Assembly: GCA_046483075.1 (NCBI GenBank)
Contig: JAWODV010000076.1
Coordinates: forward strand, 14,702-78,701
DNA length: 64,000 nucleotides
Source of the DNA: JASMTM01 sp046483075
Lineage (GTDB): Bacteria; Thermotogota; Thermotogae; Petrotogales; Kosmotogaceae
Direction: 5' to 3'
Shown here: positions 18,996 through 28,211 of the stretch, one piece after another
How the letters are laid out: every line of letters starts with the position of its first letter
Position numbering within the stretch: position 1 is the stretch's first letter
The notes under the pieces: model-generated
Database searches by the model: none
Seen by the model: the letters and a program-made list of their open reading frames with translations, nothing else
Told to the model about the DNA's origin: nothing
Position numbers and translations under genes: made by a program

Positions 18996-20094
18996 AGTAA
19001 AAAATAAAAAGTTGCTCAGAAAATTTATCGATTTGCCTTATATTATATATAAGAATGATCTCCGTTGGGCCCCCCCACTCAATTCAATGATAAAAAGGGT
19101 GTTTAATAAAGGTTCAACCGTAATGAATGCGGGAAGAGAATTTTATTTAGTTCTTGATGATGGTAAACCTGTTGCGAGAATGGGAGTATATATAAACAAG
19201 AATGTACTTGCTCACGGTAACAACGTTGGATTCTTTACGCTTTTTGAATCCTTTGACAATCAAACAGCCGTAAATTTGATGGTTAAGAAAGCTGACATAT
19301 GGTTTACAAAAAGAAATATCACTGCTTACATCGGTCCAGAATCTCCTACAAATGGTGACGATTATAAGGGAATGCTTATAAAGAATTTTGAAGACCCTCC
19401 ATATATATACCTGAATTACAACCCTTCCTATTACGAAAAACTAATAAAAAATGCTGGATTCAAGCCAAATACCCACTTAGCCTGTTTTAAGTTTGATCTT
19501 AGAGGAGAATTCCTGGAAAAAAAAGTGAAATTAATTGAAAAAGCTATGAAAAGATATAACATTCATGTAACTTCACCCGATGCGAAAGATCTTAATAAAA
19601 CAGCACATGACATGCGAAAAGTAATGGAAAATTCCATTCCGGATGAATGGGTTGGAGTGCGACCACCTACCCAGGAACAAATGCTTGGTATTGTAAAGGA
19701 AATGAAACGTTTCGCTGATCCGGATCTTGCAGCTATTGCTTACAAGGGTGATCAGCCTATAGGTTTTTCAGTTGCCATACCAAACTATAATCCTTTATTC
19801 AAAAAAATGAATGGTAAACTCATGCCCTTTGGATGGTTGATCTTTCTACTTGGGAAAAAAACTGTAAAAACCTTTAGATCAATCACTGTTTTTGTAGATA
19901 AAGCATTTCAAGGAAAAGGTGTGTCCTTTGCAATGCATTACCATATTGGAAAAAACGCAAAGAAAAAGGGTTATGTGGAAGCTGAAGGTGGTATTGTAGG
20001 GTTTGAAAACCGTAAGAGTTTTCAGGACGCGGTTGGAGCAGGCGGAAAGTTATATAAAGAATACATGACTTTTAAAAGAGAAATTGCCTATTAA
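18982..20094 (+). CDS. GNAT-like N-acyltransferase superfamily protein
   Basis: About 370 residues with a GNAT-type fold: DLPYIIYKND near the N-terminus, a GPESPTNGDDYKG segment, and a C-terminal acyl-CoA-binding-like loop (AFQGKGVSFAMH) followed by AEGGIVGFENRKS. Related proteins are usually annotated as N-acetyltransferase-like of unknown substrate. It overlaps the transporter's 3' end by 14 bases (or 26 if the ATG at 18970 is used), so the two are a coupled pair. A strong terminator follows immediately. No catalytic role in sugar use can be deduced. Confidence 0.7.
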   Translation: MKVLKVKNKKLLRKFIDLPYIIYKNDLRWAPPLNSMIKRVFNKGSTVMNAGREFYLVLDDGKPVARMGVYINKNVLAHGNNVGFFTLFESFDNQTAVNLMVKKADIWFTKRNITAYIGPESPTNGDDYKGMLIKNFEDPPYIYLNYNPSYYEKLIKNAGFKPNTHLACFKFDLRGEFLEKKVKLIEKAMKRYNIHVTSPDAKDLNKTAHDMRKVMENSIPDEWVGVRPPTQEQMLGIVKEMKRFADPDLAAIAYKGDQPIGFSVAIPNYNPLFKKMNGKLMPFGWLIFLLGKKTVKTFRSITVFVDKAFQGKGVSFAMHYHIGKNAKKKGYVEAEGGIVGFENRKSFQDAVGAGGKLYKEYMTFKREIAY

Positions 20095-20131
20095 AAAAGA
20101 TCCGCAATTACATCTCAATTACGGATCTTTT
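20095..20131 (+). terminator. Rho-independent terminator after the acyltransferase gene
   Basis: The stem AAAAGATCCG / CGGATCTTTT begins at the first base after the TAA stop, with an inner AATT/AATT pairing and a small loop. A-run and T-run flanks make it potentially bidirectional, which would also stop leftward transcription from 20175. Confidence 0.8.
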
Positions 20132-20174
20132 CATAATATGCGTTAAATGAATTATTCAGCGCTCATAATTAGTT

Positions 20175-22469
20175 TCAATATTCAAATGTTAATGCAAAAA
20201 TATGCATGGTTATTGTATCAGGAAGCTGAATTGATTTGATTTTTTTATCCTTTAACTCAAAACTTTGAACATATAATTTACATTTAATTCTCTCGACATT
20301 TCCTGCGATATCATAACGATAAGGAAATTCAATTGTCTTTTCGCCAAATTGGCTGTTTCCACACCAATCTGAAAAAGATATATTTATATATTCTGTTGAA
20401 CCGTCATCATAATAAATGGTCAATGTATCAGTATAGTCGCCATGGTCACTTGAACCCATTACATAAAGTTTGCTGGCATGGAAACCAATATCAAATCTCT
20501 GTCCGATAGTTCTTAGATTGTCATTTCCCTTCGTATTGATCAAATAAGGAACACTATTAAAATAAATATATCCATTTTCCATTATGTTCTTTATTTCCTC
20601 TTCAGGGTAAGAGGCGCCAATTGCTCCTGTATAGTTATCAAAGTTACCTTCTTTTCTGGATAAAGAATCAACTATTCCGTTATTGTTAAACACTGAATTC
20701 AGAACTAGCAAACTATAACCATTAACAGATATCTTTTCTAATTCCAGTGATTCTTGAATATCTTCTTCATTACCTGAATAAGTTATCAATGGTTCTGCCG
20801 TTTCCAGGAAAGATAAAGGTGTAATTCCCAGTATTCTTTTATCTGTTCTATTGAAAAATAAATAGTTTTTATTCAACTGGTTGTATACTCCGATTAGTTC
20901 TGGATAAAAGATAACCTGATCCAGGTATATTCTTTCACCTGTGAATCTCAAACCAGCAGAAAGCCTTTCTTTTTCTCCTGTTCCCTTTACCATTCCGGCC
21001 TTTGTTATGCCTTTAGTAACAGTAATGCTAGTAGATGATTTGTTTTCAGCTACTTTTGTTATAAACTCAACATTTTCAACTACCCTGTTTTCCAGAAAAC
21101 TGGCAAAAACTTCATAATCAGTTTCCGCTAATGCGACATCCCCCCTTAAAACAGTTGTACCCTTACAATCAACATAGTATCCACCAGATGCTTTACTTAA
21201 CGAAACAATATCAGCATCTGAAAGTCCAAGATTCATTTTTTCTGCTTCGATTACTACTCCCGGGGTAAGCAAAATCAGTTCTCCGGTAAAATAATTGAGA
21301 AAATCTTCTGATAACGAGTAGACCGATTGAATTGATAGCAAAGCACTTATTGTTGATTCCGCACCTGAATTGAGATTCCTGTGTGTCGGTTCAAGACCGT
21401 CAAAACCTTCTCCATTTTCTCCAAACATTGGTCTTCCAAGCTCATTAAAGCCTTTAAACCATGAAGCCAAAAGAACTGCAAACCTTCCATATTCTTTTTC
21501 ACCGTTAGCTTCATACAATCTTACTGCGGAGTTTATCATACACTCGGCAGCATATGCAATTTTTGGATATTCTATCAGGTTTTCCCCAATCAAATAAACA
21601 GGTCCAAAAGTAATAATAAATGGGAACAATCTTTTTGCAGAAAACTCTGCATATTTTATATATTCAGAGTTCCCAGTTAGCAAATAAGTTTCCACCAATG
21701 CTTCAATATGTCTTGATCCCCAGCCATGCCAGTTAAAATTCTCAATACCTTCATCAAATAATCCAAAATCTTCCCAGTAATCATTATCAGCTTTTCTTAT
21801 TATGCCTTTAGCAATTTCATTTACGGTTTTGATATATTCAACATTATTTTCAAATTTAGCCATTTCACAAATACCCAAAAGCATTACGGAGCTTATATCA
21901 GTGTATTCGTCTAACAAACCATTTTTTATATTATTCTTAAGAAGCAAAAAAGTTCTCTTCGCTCTTTCATGTAGCTCAGTTGATAATTCCTTATCAATTT
22001 CGGAAAAAACATTCGCTCCTTTGGCAAGTGCCCATAATGCACGAACTGACCACCAATTGGCACCAGGTCTTGATGTTGGTCCATATCTGTTATATTCACC
22101 ATCTGCTGTTATGAAATTATAAAAAGACCCATCATTTCTCTGCATGGCAAAAAGAAATTCAAAGATCTCCTTACTTCTTTCAATTGATAAATCAATATCG
22201 ATACCCATTTCAATATTTCGCAGATAAAAAATCCCTGCTCTAGCTACATCATCAACACAGGTTACTCCTTCTCCAATTGCCTCAATATGTTTATAAGTAC
22301 CGTCTGGCAATCTGTCCGCATATATCCAGTATCCCCAATAGGTTTCACCATTGATTTCAAATTTATCTCTTAAAAACTCCAGATGAGATATTTCTATATC
22401 ATTTGCAGCGATAGCACCTGCTGTAAAAACTATTAGGAATATTAGTGTCATTATTAAAATTGTCTTCAT
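20175..22469 (-). CDS. Exported multidomain protein: alpha/alpha-toroid plus beta-sandwich domains
   Basis: A 764-residue protein with a clear signal peptide (MKTILIMTLIFLIVFTAGAIAA). I use the ATG at 22469, with GGAAGGAGAG five bases upstream; the longer TTG start at 22490 overlaps that site. Residues about 30-410 are helical with repeated aromatic/Trp-rich segments (DDVARAGIFYLRN, GANWWSVRALWAL, NWHGWGSRH), suggesting an (alpha/alpha)6 barrel as in many glycosidases, lyases and epimerases. The later part looks like two beta-sandwich, sugar-binding-like modules, the last ending HIFALTFEY. I do not recognise a catalytic family. It is downstream of the exported 444-residue gene, past a terminator. 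Confidence 0.6.
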   Translation of the reverse strand: MKTILIMTLIFLIVFTAGAIAANDIEISHLEFLRDKFEINGETYWGYWIYADRLPDGTYKHIEAIGEGVTCVDDVARAGIFYLRNIEMGIDIDLSIERSKEIFEFLFAMQRNDGSFYNFITADGEYNRYGPTSRPGANWWSVRALWALAKGANVFSEIDKELSTELHERAKRTFLLLKNNIKNGLLDEYTDISSVMLLGICEMAKFENNVEYIKTVNEIAKGIIRKADNDYWEDFGLFDEGIENFNWHGWGSRHIEALVETYLLTGNSEYIKYAEFSAKRLFPFIITFGPVYLIGENLIEYPKIAYAAECMINSAVRLYEANGEKEYGRFAVLLASWFKGFNELGRPMFGENGEGFDGLEPTHRNLNSGAESTISALLSIQSVYSLSEDFLNYFTGELILLTPGVVIEAEKMNLGLSDADIVSLSKASGGYYVDCKGTTVLRGDVALAETDYEVFASFLENRVVENVEFITKVAENKSSTSITVTKGITKAGMVKGTGEKERLSAGLRFTGERIYLDQVIFYPELIGVYNQLNKNYLFFNRTDKRILGITPLSFLETAEPLITYSGNEEDIQESLELEKISVNGYSLLVLNSVFNNNGIVDSLSRKEGNFDNYTGAIGASYPEEEIKNIMENGYIYFNSVPYLINTKGNDNLRTIGQRFDIGFHASKLYVMGSSDHGDYTDTLTIYYDDGSTEYINISFSDWCGNSQFGEKTIEFPYRYDIAGNVERIKCKLYVQSFELKDKKIKSIQLPDTITMHIFALTFEY

Positions 22470-22492
22470 TGCATCTCTCCTTCCAGACAACT

Positions 22493-22516
22493 AAAAAAGG
22501 GCGCCTTAGGGCGCCC
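22493..22516 (-). terminator. Rho-independent terminator/attenuator between two exported-protein genes
   Basis: On the minus strand, GGGCGCC and GGCGCCC pair around a four-base loop and are followed by six T residues. It lies between the stop of the 444-residue gene (22533) and the start of the 764-residue gene (22469). Read-through is needed for the downstream gene, so it probably sets unequal expression. Confidence 0.85.
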
Positions 22517-22532
22517 CAAAATACTTCAATGA

Positions 22533-23867
22533 TTAATTACCGATTTCAACTGATTGTATTTCAAGCGTTCTGTGAACTATATGACTAATTGCATTGCCGA
22601 TAGTACTTGACTCGTACAATCTATAAAATCTTTCAAAGCTCAGCTCATCACCTGCAACATAATGATTTGGAAGATCGGTAGTTTCAAGTGAAACTATATC
22701 CTTCGTTGATTCATACAGTTCAAATTCTCCTGGAAGCCATTTGAAAACACCATCGCGGAATTCTCTGCTTTCGTAAATCCACGTGTTTCCATCTACCCAC
22801 TTGTTGTAGTCAGCATAAACCACCGGTTTTTCTGGTAGTATCTCAGCAACACCTATTCCTAAAGAAGGCGAGTAGTTGGATCTCCAAGATTCTTGAGAAG
22901 CAAATATATATGTAGCACCCCACCACAATGGTTTCATAGAATCTATTGCTGGGAACACTATGTATGGCAATCGATCAACATACATTATTGCATTTCTTTC
23001 AAACCAGTATTCTAAAGGAGCAATATTAAGTTGATCAGCCCATAACAGTCTTCTGAAAACTGGTAGCATATGCACAGCATCTTCTGATATATCTGTTAGA
23101 GGTCTTGTTATCATCGACTGAACTTTCATCATGTCAAGATAATTATTGAAGATAAAGTTATTATCTAATCTTATATCTCCGGTATTGAAGATAGTGGTGA
23201 CGATATGTTGATCAAGACCAACAAATGTTTCTGATTGAAGTTTTGTAACAACTGTTACTCCTATAGCACCAGGTTCAAGGACGCTTGTTTCTACGATACG
23301 AAAGTCTCCTGAAGTCTTCTCTTCATGTTTGCCAAGTTCCCCATCAACATAGTATGTTGAGCCAACCCAACCTGAAAATCTACCAATGCCAATCTCATCC
23401 ACAATAGTTCCTTCAACTCCATTAAACTCTTCAACTCTAACCAAACCATTCATTGAAACCCTTGCCTTCAATGCAGGACCTTCGATCATTGTAACACCTT
23501 CTTCTTCCAAAACAGAGAAAGAAGTGTTATATTCAGACTTTTCAATCGAAAAATCATCAGAAACTATTATTTTGGATGGCCCATTCACCAAAGCAATCAA
23601 TAAATCTCCTGATGAAAGTTTTCCGTTCAAATCGACATCGTCAATCTGAAAGGGAACTTCTGAACCATTAGCATCAACAACTCTTAAGGAATCCCAATTT
23701 GCATCGAAATCCAAACCTACAAGCGTAAGGACCTCATTCATGCTCACGGCAACTGGTACATCAATATCTGTAGTTTTTGAAATCTCGATAGGAATCTCCA
23801 CTGTTTCTGAAAACGCAAAGGTCACAACAAACACACACAATAAAACGATAAAAATACGTCTCATCAT
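22533..23867 (-). CDS. Exported protein of unknown function (DUF4861-like beta-rich)
   Basis: A 444-residue protein with a signal peptide (MRRIFIVLLCVFVVTFAFS). The mature part is beta-rich, beginning with VEIPIEISKTTDIDVPVAV and a DVDLNGKLSSGD segment that resembles the start of DUF4861-type secreted proteins in polysaccharide loci. It contains many Trp/Tyr residues (PLWWGATYIF, EYWFERNAIMYVDR) suited to glycan contact. GGAGGG lies just upstream of the tandem ATGs. It is the first gene leftward of the LacI divergent region and has an operator at 23883. No enzymatic motif is recognised. A polysaccharide-binding or lyase-like role is inference. Confidence 0.6.
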   Translation of the reverse strand: MMRRIFIVLLCVFVVTFAFSETVEIPIEISKTTDIDVPVAVSMNEVLTLVGLDFDANWDSLRVVDANGSEVPFQIDDVDLNGKLSSGDLLIALVNGPSKIIVSDDFSIEKSEYNTSFSVLEEEGVTMIEGPALKARVSMNGLVRVEEFNGVEGTIVDEIGIGRFSGWVGSTYYVDGELGKHEEKTSGDFRIVETSVLEPGAIGVTVVTKLQSETFVGLDQHIVTTIFNTGDIRLDNNFIFNNYLDMMKVQSMITRPLTDISEDAVHMLPVFRRLLWADQLNIAPLEYWFERNAIMYVDRLPYIVFPAIDSMKPLWWGATYIFASQESWRSNYSPSLGIGVAEILPEKPVVYADYNKWVDGNTWIYESREFRDGVFKWLPGEFELYESTKDIVSLETTDLPNHYVAGDELSFERFYRLYESSTIGNAISHIVHRTLEIQSVEIGN

Positions 23868-23882
23868 TTTCCCTCCTTTTTA

Positions 23883-23896
23883 TGTAAGCGGTTACA
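23883..23896. promoter_or_regulatory. LacI-type operator (cluster 2, leftward)
   Basis: TGTAAGCGGTTACA is an imperfect palindrome with a central CG. It lies between the leftward -10 (23905-23910) and the ribosome-binding site of the 444-residue gene, so repressor would sit over the transcription start. It matches the site at 24164 in 13 of 14 positions. Confidence 0.75.
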
Positions 23897-23904
23897 CATT
23901 TCAA

Positions 23905-23933
23905 ATTATACATATATTAACTAAATGTACTAA
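23905..23933 (-). promoter_or_regulatory. Promoter for the exported-protein pair
   Basis: On the minus strand, TTAGTA (23928-23933) and a perfect TATAAT (23905-23910) are 17 bases apart. The operator at 23883-23896 lies about nine bases downstream of the -10. Confidence 0.6.
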
Positions 23934-24125
23934 CTTCACTTAAACACAAACTTAATCGATTTGAGCTATATAGAACTGATTATTATCAATATTCTCTTAA
24001 AAATGCATTATCTCTAAAAAATATTTTTAAAGAAATAAAATAATGATTTCGTAGAAGTGAACAAATATTTCAATATAGTCGGCTATAATCAAACTTAACT
24101 GCCTTTAATAGTACTTGATAGGTTA

Positions 24126-24153
24126 TTGTAATTCATCAAAAATGAGTTAATAT
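24126..24153 (+). promoter_or_regulatory. Candidate promoter for LacI gene and cluster 2 ABC operon
   Basis: TTGTAA (24126-24131) and TAATAT (24148-24153) are 16 bases apart, and the operator at 24164 begins ten bases after the -10. This is the expected position for autoregulation of the repressor. Confidence 0.45.
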
Positions 24154-24163
24154 CTTTAATGAA

Positions 24164-24177
24164 TGTAAGCGGTTGCA
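24164..24177. promoter_or_regulatory. LacI-type operator (cluster 2, rightward)
   Basis: TGTAAGCGGTTGCA, nearly identical to the site at 23883. It lies just upstream of the AAAGGAG ribosome-binding site of the LacI gene. It differs from the cluster 1 operators by AGCGGTT in place of AACGTTT, suggesting a separate regulator specificity. Confidence 0.75.
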
Positions 24178-24195
24178 CAAAGGAGTGATAAGATT

Positions 24196-25173
24196 TTGAG
24201 TTCTAATTTAAAAGATGTAGCAAAATTAGCTTGTGTTTCAACTGCTACTGTTTCACGCATTATTAACAACAAAGGATATGTTTCAGAGAAAACCAAAAAA
24301 AAGGTTATCAAAGCAATCAACGAACTAAATTATTTGCCTACAAAAACAGCCCGCTTTCTTGCAAAAAAAGGACATACATACAATGTAGCAATTATTTCAG
24401 GTGAGAGAGTTCTGAATTCTATCTCTTCACATCCAGATGAATTTTATACCGTTGTTGTGAAGGGTATAACAGATTTTGCAAAAAAACATCGTCTTAATAC
24501 TCATTTTATGAAGATGGAGGAAACCGAATACATATATGATGGCTATCTACTTTTGGGCGGAGAAATAACAAACGACTACATAAAAGAGCTTAAAGCTGCC
24601 CAGAAGCCAATTATTCTTGTTGATCAATATATACCGGGTTTGAAGATCGACTGTGTTATTTCAGATGGATACGATGGAGCTGTTTATGGAATCGAATATT
24701 TGATTCAAAAAGATTTGAAGAAAATTGTAGCTATTCATGGTCCTTTAAGCCATTTTGGATTCAAAGACAGATATGATGGATATATTGCTGCAATGGAAAA
24801 ACATGGTTTACTACCAAAAACCTATGAATACGATGAAATCGGCGATAATATGTCTACTTTGATTGGTATGATAATTAGGTCTTATGGAAAACCAGAAGCT
24901 ATATTTGGAACCAATGATACAGCAGCCATTAGGGCAATGGAAGAATTGCAAAAAAGACATTATAAAATTCCTGAAGATATTTCCATTATGGGCTTTGATG
25001 ATATTATAAGTGCAACATCAGTAACTCCCTCATTGACTACTCTAAAAATTTTTAAATATGAACTAGGGTCGGTTGCAGCAAGAAGGTTGTTCACTCTTTT
25101 AATGGGAGAAGAAGAACATCCCATAAAAACGTCGCTATTCACGCACTTTATTAAGCGTGAAAGCACAATTTAA
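24196..25173 (+). CDS. LacI/GalR-family transcriptional repressor (mannoside cluster 2)
   Basis: A 325-residue LacI-family regulator. It has an N-terminal helix-turn-helix (DVAKLACVSTATVSRI), hinge helix (YLPTKTARFLAKKG), and a sugar-binding domain with the usual IMGFDDI segment. Translation starts at TTG (24196), with AAAGGAGTG about eight bases upstream; no ATG fits. It probably represses both itself and the leftward exported-protein genes through the TGTAAGCGGTT operators on either side of the divergent region. The ABC importer follows only 11 bases downstream, so regulator and transporter share one transcript. Confidence 0.9.
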   Translation: MSSNLKDVAKLACVSTATVSRIINNKGYVSEKTKKKVIKAINELNYLPTKTARFLAKKGHTYNVAIISGERVLNSISSHPDEFYTVVVKGITDFAKKHRLNTHFMKMEETEYIYDGYLLLGGEITNDYIKELKAAQKPIILVDQYIPGLKIDCVISDGYDGAVYGIEYLIQKDLKKIVAIHGPLSHFGFKDRYDGYIAAMEKHGLLPKTYEYDEIGDNMSTLIGMIIRSYGKPEAIFGTNDTAAIRAMEELQKRHYKIPEDISIMGFDDIISATSVTPSLTTLKIFKYELGSVAARRLFTLLMGEEEHPIKTSLFTHFIKRESTI

Positions 25174-25184
25174 GGAGGGGTAAA

Positions 25185-26435
25185 ATGAAAAAGGCATTAT
25201 TTATTGCATTAATCGTGTTATTTGCTTTTACAGTATTTGGTAAGGAAATAGTATTTTGGACAGCGCCAAATCCTTTGCAGGAAAGCTTCTGGAAATCACT
25301 AGTGACTCAGTGGAATGAAGAAAATCCGGATATTCAGATTAAATGGTCAACAATACCTGCTGCTGGGAGTTCAGAGGAGGCTATATTGACCTCAATTGCT
25401 TCAGGAAGAAGCCCTGATATCTGTACAAACATATTTAGTGGTTTCGCTGCTCAATTAATAGAAGCAGATCAACTGGTCGCACTGGAAAATCTTCCTGGAT
25501 ATTGGGAAGTAGTCGAACAAAGAGAGATGCAACAAATCATTGAAGGATGGAAATTTAGTGGTCATTATTTTGTCTTCCCAATCTACTCAAATCCAATGCT
25601 AATGTGGTGGAGAAGCGATTTATTGCAAGAACTTGGTTATGACAAACCACCGAGATCCTATTCTGAAATTTATGATATTAGCGAAAAATATTCAGTGCCA
25701 AACGAGAAATTCGGGATGCAAGTTATTCTTGGTAGAAACTGGTGGGACAGATGGTTTGATTTCATCAATTACTACTATGCTGCTAGTGGTGGGAAACCAT
25801 ATCTGGATATTGAAAGAGCAAGGGCTACCTTCAATGATGAAAATGGACGAGAAATAACTGATTTTATTTACAAAATGTTCCGCAATAACTGGACTGCTGT
25901 CGATTTAGGCAATTACCCGCTTTATAACGGAGTTGTACTTGGAGGAATTAGAGGACCCTGGGAAATTAACTGGGCTGAAGAACAGTTCCCAGATGTCTTT
26001 GATGATATTGTTATAAGTCATCCACCTGTCCCTGACAATTACCCGGATGACGAACCTGTTTATACCTTTGCAGATACAAAAGGCCTTGTGATTTTTAAAT
26101 CCTGTAAATATAAAGAAGAAGCATGGGAATTCCTAAAATGGGTATACTCCAATGAAGAAAATGATCTCCGATGGGTTACCATGACAAATTTACCTCCTGC
26201 TAGAGGAGATCTCTTGACCAACGAAATGTTCACAGATTACATGGCTGAAAATGAATTCTTTGCTAAATATGCAGGATATGTTCCTTACGCTGTCCCGCCT
26301 GCTCTTACAACCAAGACAGTTGATATTCAGGACGCAATGACTACCCATTTAATTGAACCACTTATGTATGACAAAGCAACACCTGAAGAAGCTCTAACTG
26401 ATATTGCAAGACGTATAAGATCAATATTATTTTAA
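25185..26435 (+). CDS. Extracellular sugar-binding protein of ABC transporter (cluster 2)
   Basis: Family 1 (CUT1) solute-binding protein of 416 residues. It has a signal peptide (MKKALFIALIVLFAFTVFG) and the early IVFWTAPNPLQESFW segment. A strong AAGGAGGGG precedes the ATG. Many Trp residues in the middle (NWWDRWFDF) would suit stacking on sugar rings. It is followed by a hairpin and then two permeases. Substrate is inferred to be a mannoside because GH130 genes follow in the same operon. Confidence 0.9.
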   Translation: MKKALFIALIVLFAFTVFGKEIVFWTAPNPLQESFWKSLVTQWNEENPDIQIKWSTIPAAGSSEEAILTSIASGRSPDICTNIFSGFAAQLIEADQLVALENLPGYWEVVEQREMQQIIEGWKFSGHYFVFPIYSNPMLMWWRSDLLQELGYDKPPRSYSEIYDISEKYSVPNEKFGMQVILGRNWWDRWFDFINYYYAASGGKPYLDIERARATFNDENGREITDFIYKMFRNNWTAVDLGNYPLYNGVVLGGIRGPWEINWAEEQFPDVFDDIVISHPPVPDNYPDDEPVYTFADTKGLVIFKSCKYKEEAWEFLKWVYSNEENDLRWVTMTNLPPARGDLLTNEMFTDYMAENEFFAKYAGYVPYAVPPALTTKTVDIQDAMTTHLIEPLMYDKATPEEALTDIARRIRSILF

Positions 26436-26441
26436 TTTAAG

Positions 26442-26466
26442 GCAGGGAGAATTTCTCCCTGCTTTT
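26442..26466 (+). terminator. Intra-operon hairpin between binding protein and permease
   Basis: Nine-bp perfect stem GCAGGGAGA / TCTCCCTGC with a three-base loop and a TTTT tail, directly after the binding-protein gene. It is the counterpart of the hairpin at 8130 in cluster 1 and probably reduces permease expression relative to binding protein. Confidence 0.8.
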
Positions 26467-26498
26467 AATTATTAAGCATTCTGCAGGAGGAATATCTC

Positions 26499-27380
26499 AT
26501 GGGCTTAAAATCGGTACGCAGAATAGAAGCGACCAAAGGCTGGTCAATATCCATTGTATATTTTATCTACACTGCAATCTTTTGGGGTTATCCATTTGTT
26601 TGGTTATTCATACTGGCTCTCTCGAAATGGAATTTTTTAACACCAAGAAAGTTTGCAGGACTTTATAATTTTGCAAAAATGTTTCAGGATGAATTATTCT
26701 GGAGGGTTGTTTTAAATACCTTCAATTTCATGCTTTATTATATTCCGATGGTTCTGGGTTTATCACTATTATTCGCTGTGGCATTAACAAAAATAAAATA
26801 TTTTAAAACATTTTTTGTTCTCGCCTTTCTTGTTGCTAATGTATCCTCCGGAGTTGCTTATTCAATAATTTTCCAGAGACTTTTTTCGGTAAACGGACCA
26901 CTAAACAAATTTATTTACGCTTTGACAGGAAAAACAATACCCTGGTTTAGCGAACCTCAGCTGGCAATTCTATCTATAGCCATGATGGTTACATGGAAAT
27001 TCATTGGATACTATGGGCTTATTCTTTTTTCAGGATTAAACTCCATTCCAAAATCTCTATATGAAGCCGCTGAACTTGATGGAGCAAACGGATGGAAAAA
27101 ATTCTGGAAAATTACGTTACCACTTCTAAATCCCTCTATCGTTATGGTTTTAGTACTCGCCATAGCACTTGTTTTTGGGATATTCACCGAACCCTATCTT
27201 ATAACCGGTGGTGGCCCCATGAAAAGAACCTTCACCTTTCAGATGATGGTATATACAACTGCATTCCAGAAACTGGATCCGGGATACGCATCTACACTGG
27301 CAATAGTAGCTGCTCTTATGAGTTTTGGTTGTGTCATTTTGACCCGGAAACTTATTGAAAGAGAGGTCGAATATGCATGA
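26499..27380 (+). CDS. Sugar ABC transporter permease, MalF type (cluster 2)
   Basis: A 293-residue inner-membrane permease with about six hydrophobic segments, the EAA loop (YEAAELDGANGWKKF) and the ITGGGPMKRT segment. GCAGGAGG stands eight bases upstream of the ATG. It overlaps the MalG-type partner by four bases (ATGA). No ATP-binding subunit is encoded nearby, as in cluster 1. Confidence 0.9.
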   Translation: MGLKSVRRIEATKGWSISIVYFIYTAIFWGYPFVWLFILALSKWNFLTPRKFAGLYNFAKMFQDELFWRVVLNTFNFMLYYIPMVLGLSLLFAVALTKIKYFKTFFVLAFLVANVSSGVAYSIIFQRLFSVNGPLNKFIYALTGKTIPWFSEPQLAILSIAMMVTWKFIGYYGLILFSGLNSIPKSLYEAAELDGANGWKKFWKITLPLLNPSIVMVLVLAIALVFGIFTEPYLITGGGPMKRTFTFQMMVYTTAFQKLDPGYASTLAIVAALMSFGCVILTRKLIEREVEYA

Positions 27381-28195
27381 AGAAAATACCTATGATCATT
27401 TTATATATAATTTTATTTATCGCCTCTGTTATCTGGATATACCCATACATCTGGATGTTTATGGGTTCATTAAAACCCTCCGATCAAATTTTTACAGCTT
27501 TTTGGCCATCACATTTTACTTTCGAACACTACCGATTTATACTGGAAACAGCTGAAAAAATGCACAGACCTTTCGTTAGAGCACTGGGAAACAGCATTAT
27601 TATTTCTGCAATCGTCACCGTATCTGTACTGGTGAGTTCTGCAATAATAGGTTACGCTGTTTCACGCCTTAGATTTAGAGGAAGAAGCATTGTATTTAAT
27701 TTTATAATCTTTCAGATGTTGTTCCCGGGATTTTTGTTTATTGTACCTCTTTATGTATTAATAAGGTTTTTAAATCTTACAGACACATTGTCTGCTGTTT
27801 TCTTGCCGAGTCTAATGTCAGCCTGGGGAGTTTTCATGTTTGCGCAATCATATAAATCAATACCAAAGGAATTCATTGAAGCTGCAAGGATGGATGGTGC
27901 ACGTGAATTCTGGATAATAGCTAAAATAATGGTCCCACTTACCGGATCAACAGCATCAATTGTTGGTTTATTTACTTTTATCGGTATATGGGATAACTTC
28001 ATGTGGCCATTAATTGTAATAAGAGATTATGATAAAATGCCTTTATCTGTTCTTTTGGCAAGTTTCAGTCATGAATATGGAAGTTATGTAGGCCCGTTAC
28101 TTGCAGGCTCTGTAATACAAACTATACCAATGGTGCTGATATTCTTGATATTTAGAAAATATTTCTTACAGGGAATATCTATGTCTCTAAAATAA
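27377..28195 (+). CDS. Sugar ABC transporter permease, MalG type (cluster 2)
   Basis: A 272-residue permease paired with the preceding MalF-type gene by an ATGA overlap. It has six predicted membrane segments, the EAA loop (EAARMDGAREFWII) and the C-terminal FLQGISMSLK typical of MalG-type proteins. It is followed 16 bases later by the GH130 gene with AGGAGGAG, which ties import to phosphorolysis in one operon. Confidence 0.9.
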   Translation: MKKIPMIILYIILFIASVIWIYPYIWMFMGSLKPSDQIFTAFWPSHFTFEHYRFILETAEKMHRPFVRALGNSIIISAIVTVSVLVSSAIIGYAVSRLRFRGRSIVFNFIIFQMLFPGFLFIVPLYVLIRFLNLTDTLSAVFLPSLMSAWGVFMFAQSYKSIPKEFIEAARMDGAREFWIIAKIMVPLTGSTASIVGLFTFIGIWDNFMWPLIVIRDYDKMPLSVLLASFSHEYGSYVGPLLAGSVIQTIPMVLIFLIFRKYFLQGISMSLK

Positions 28196-28211
28196 CAGGA
28201 GGAGAAGAACC

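Larger units (their letters stand above)
23868..24195. other. Divergent control region of mannoside cluster 2
   Basis: A 328-base AT-rich region between the leftward exported-protein gene and the rightward LacI gene. It holds one promoter and one operator for each direction (23883-23933 and 24126-24177). The central part (about 23940-24110) contains no recognisable gene or repeat. Confidence 0.65.
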
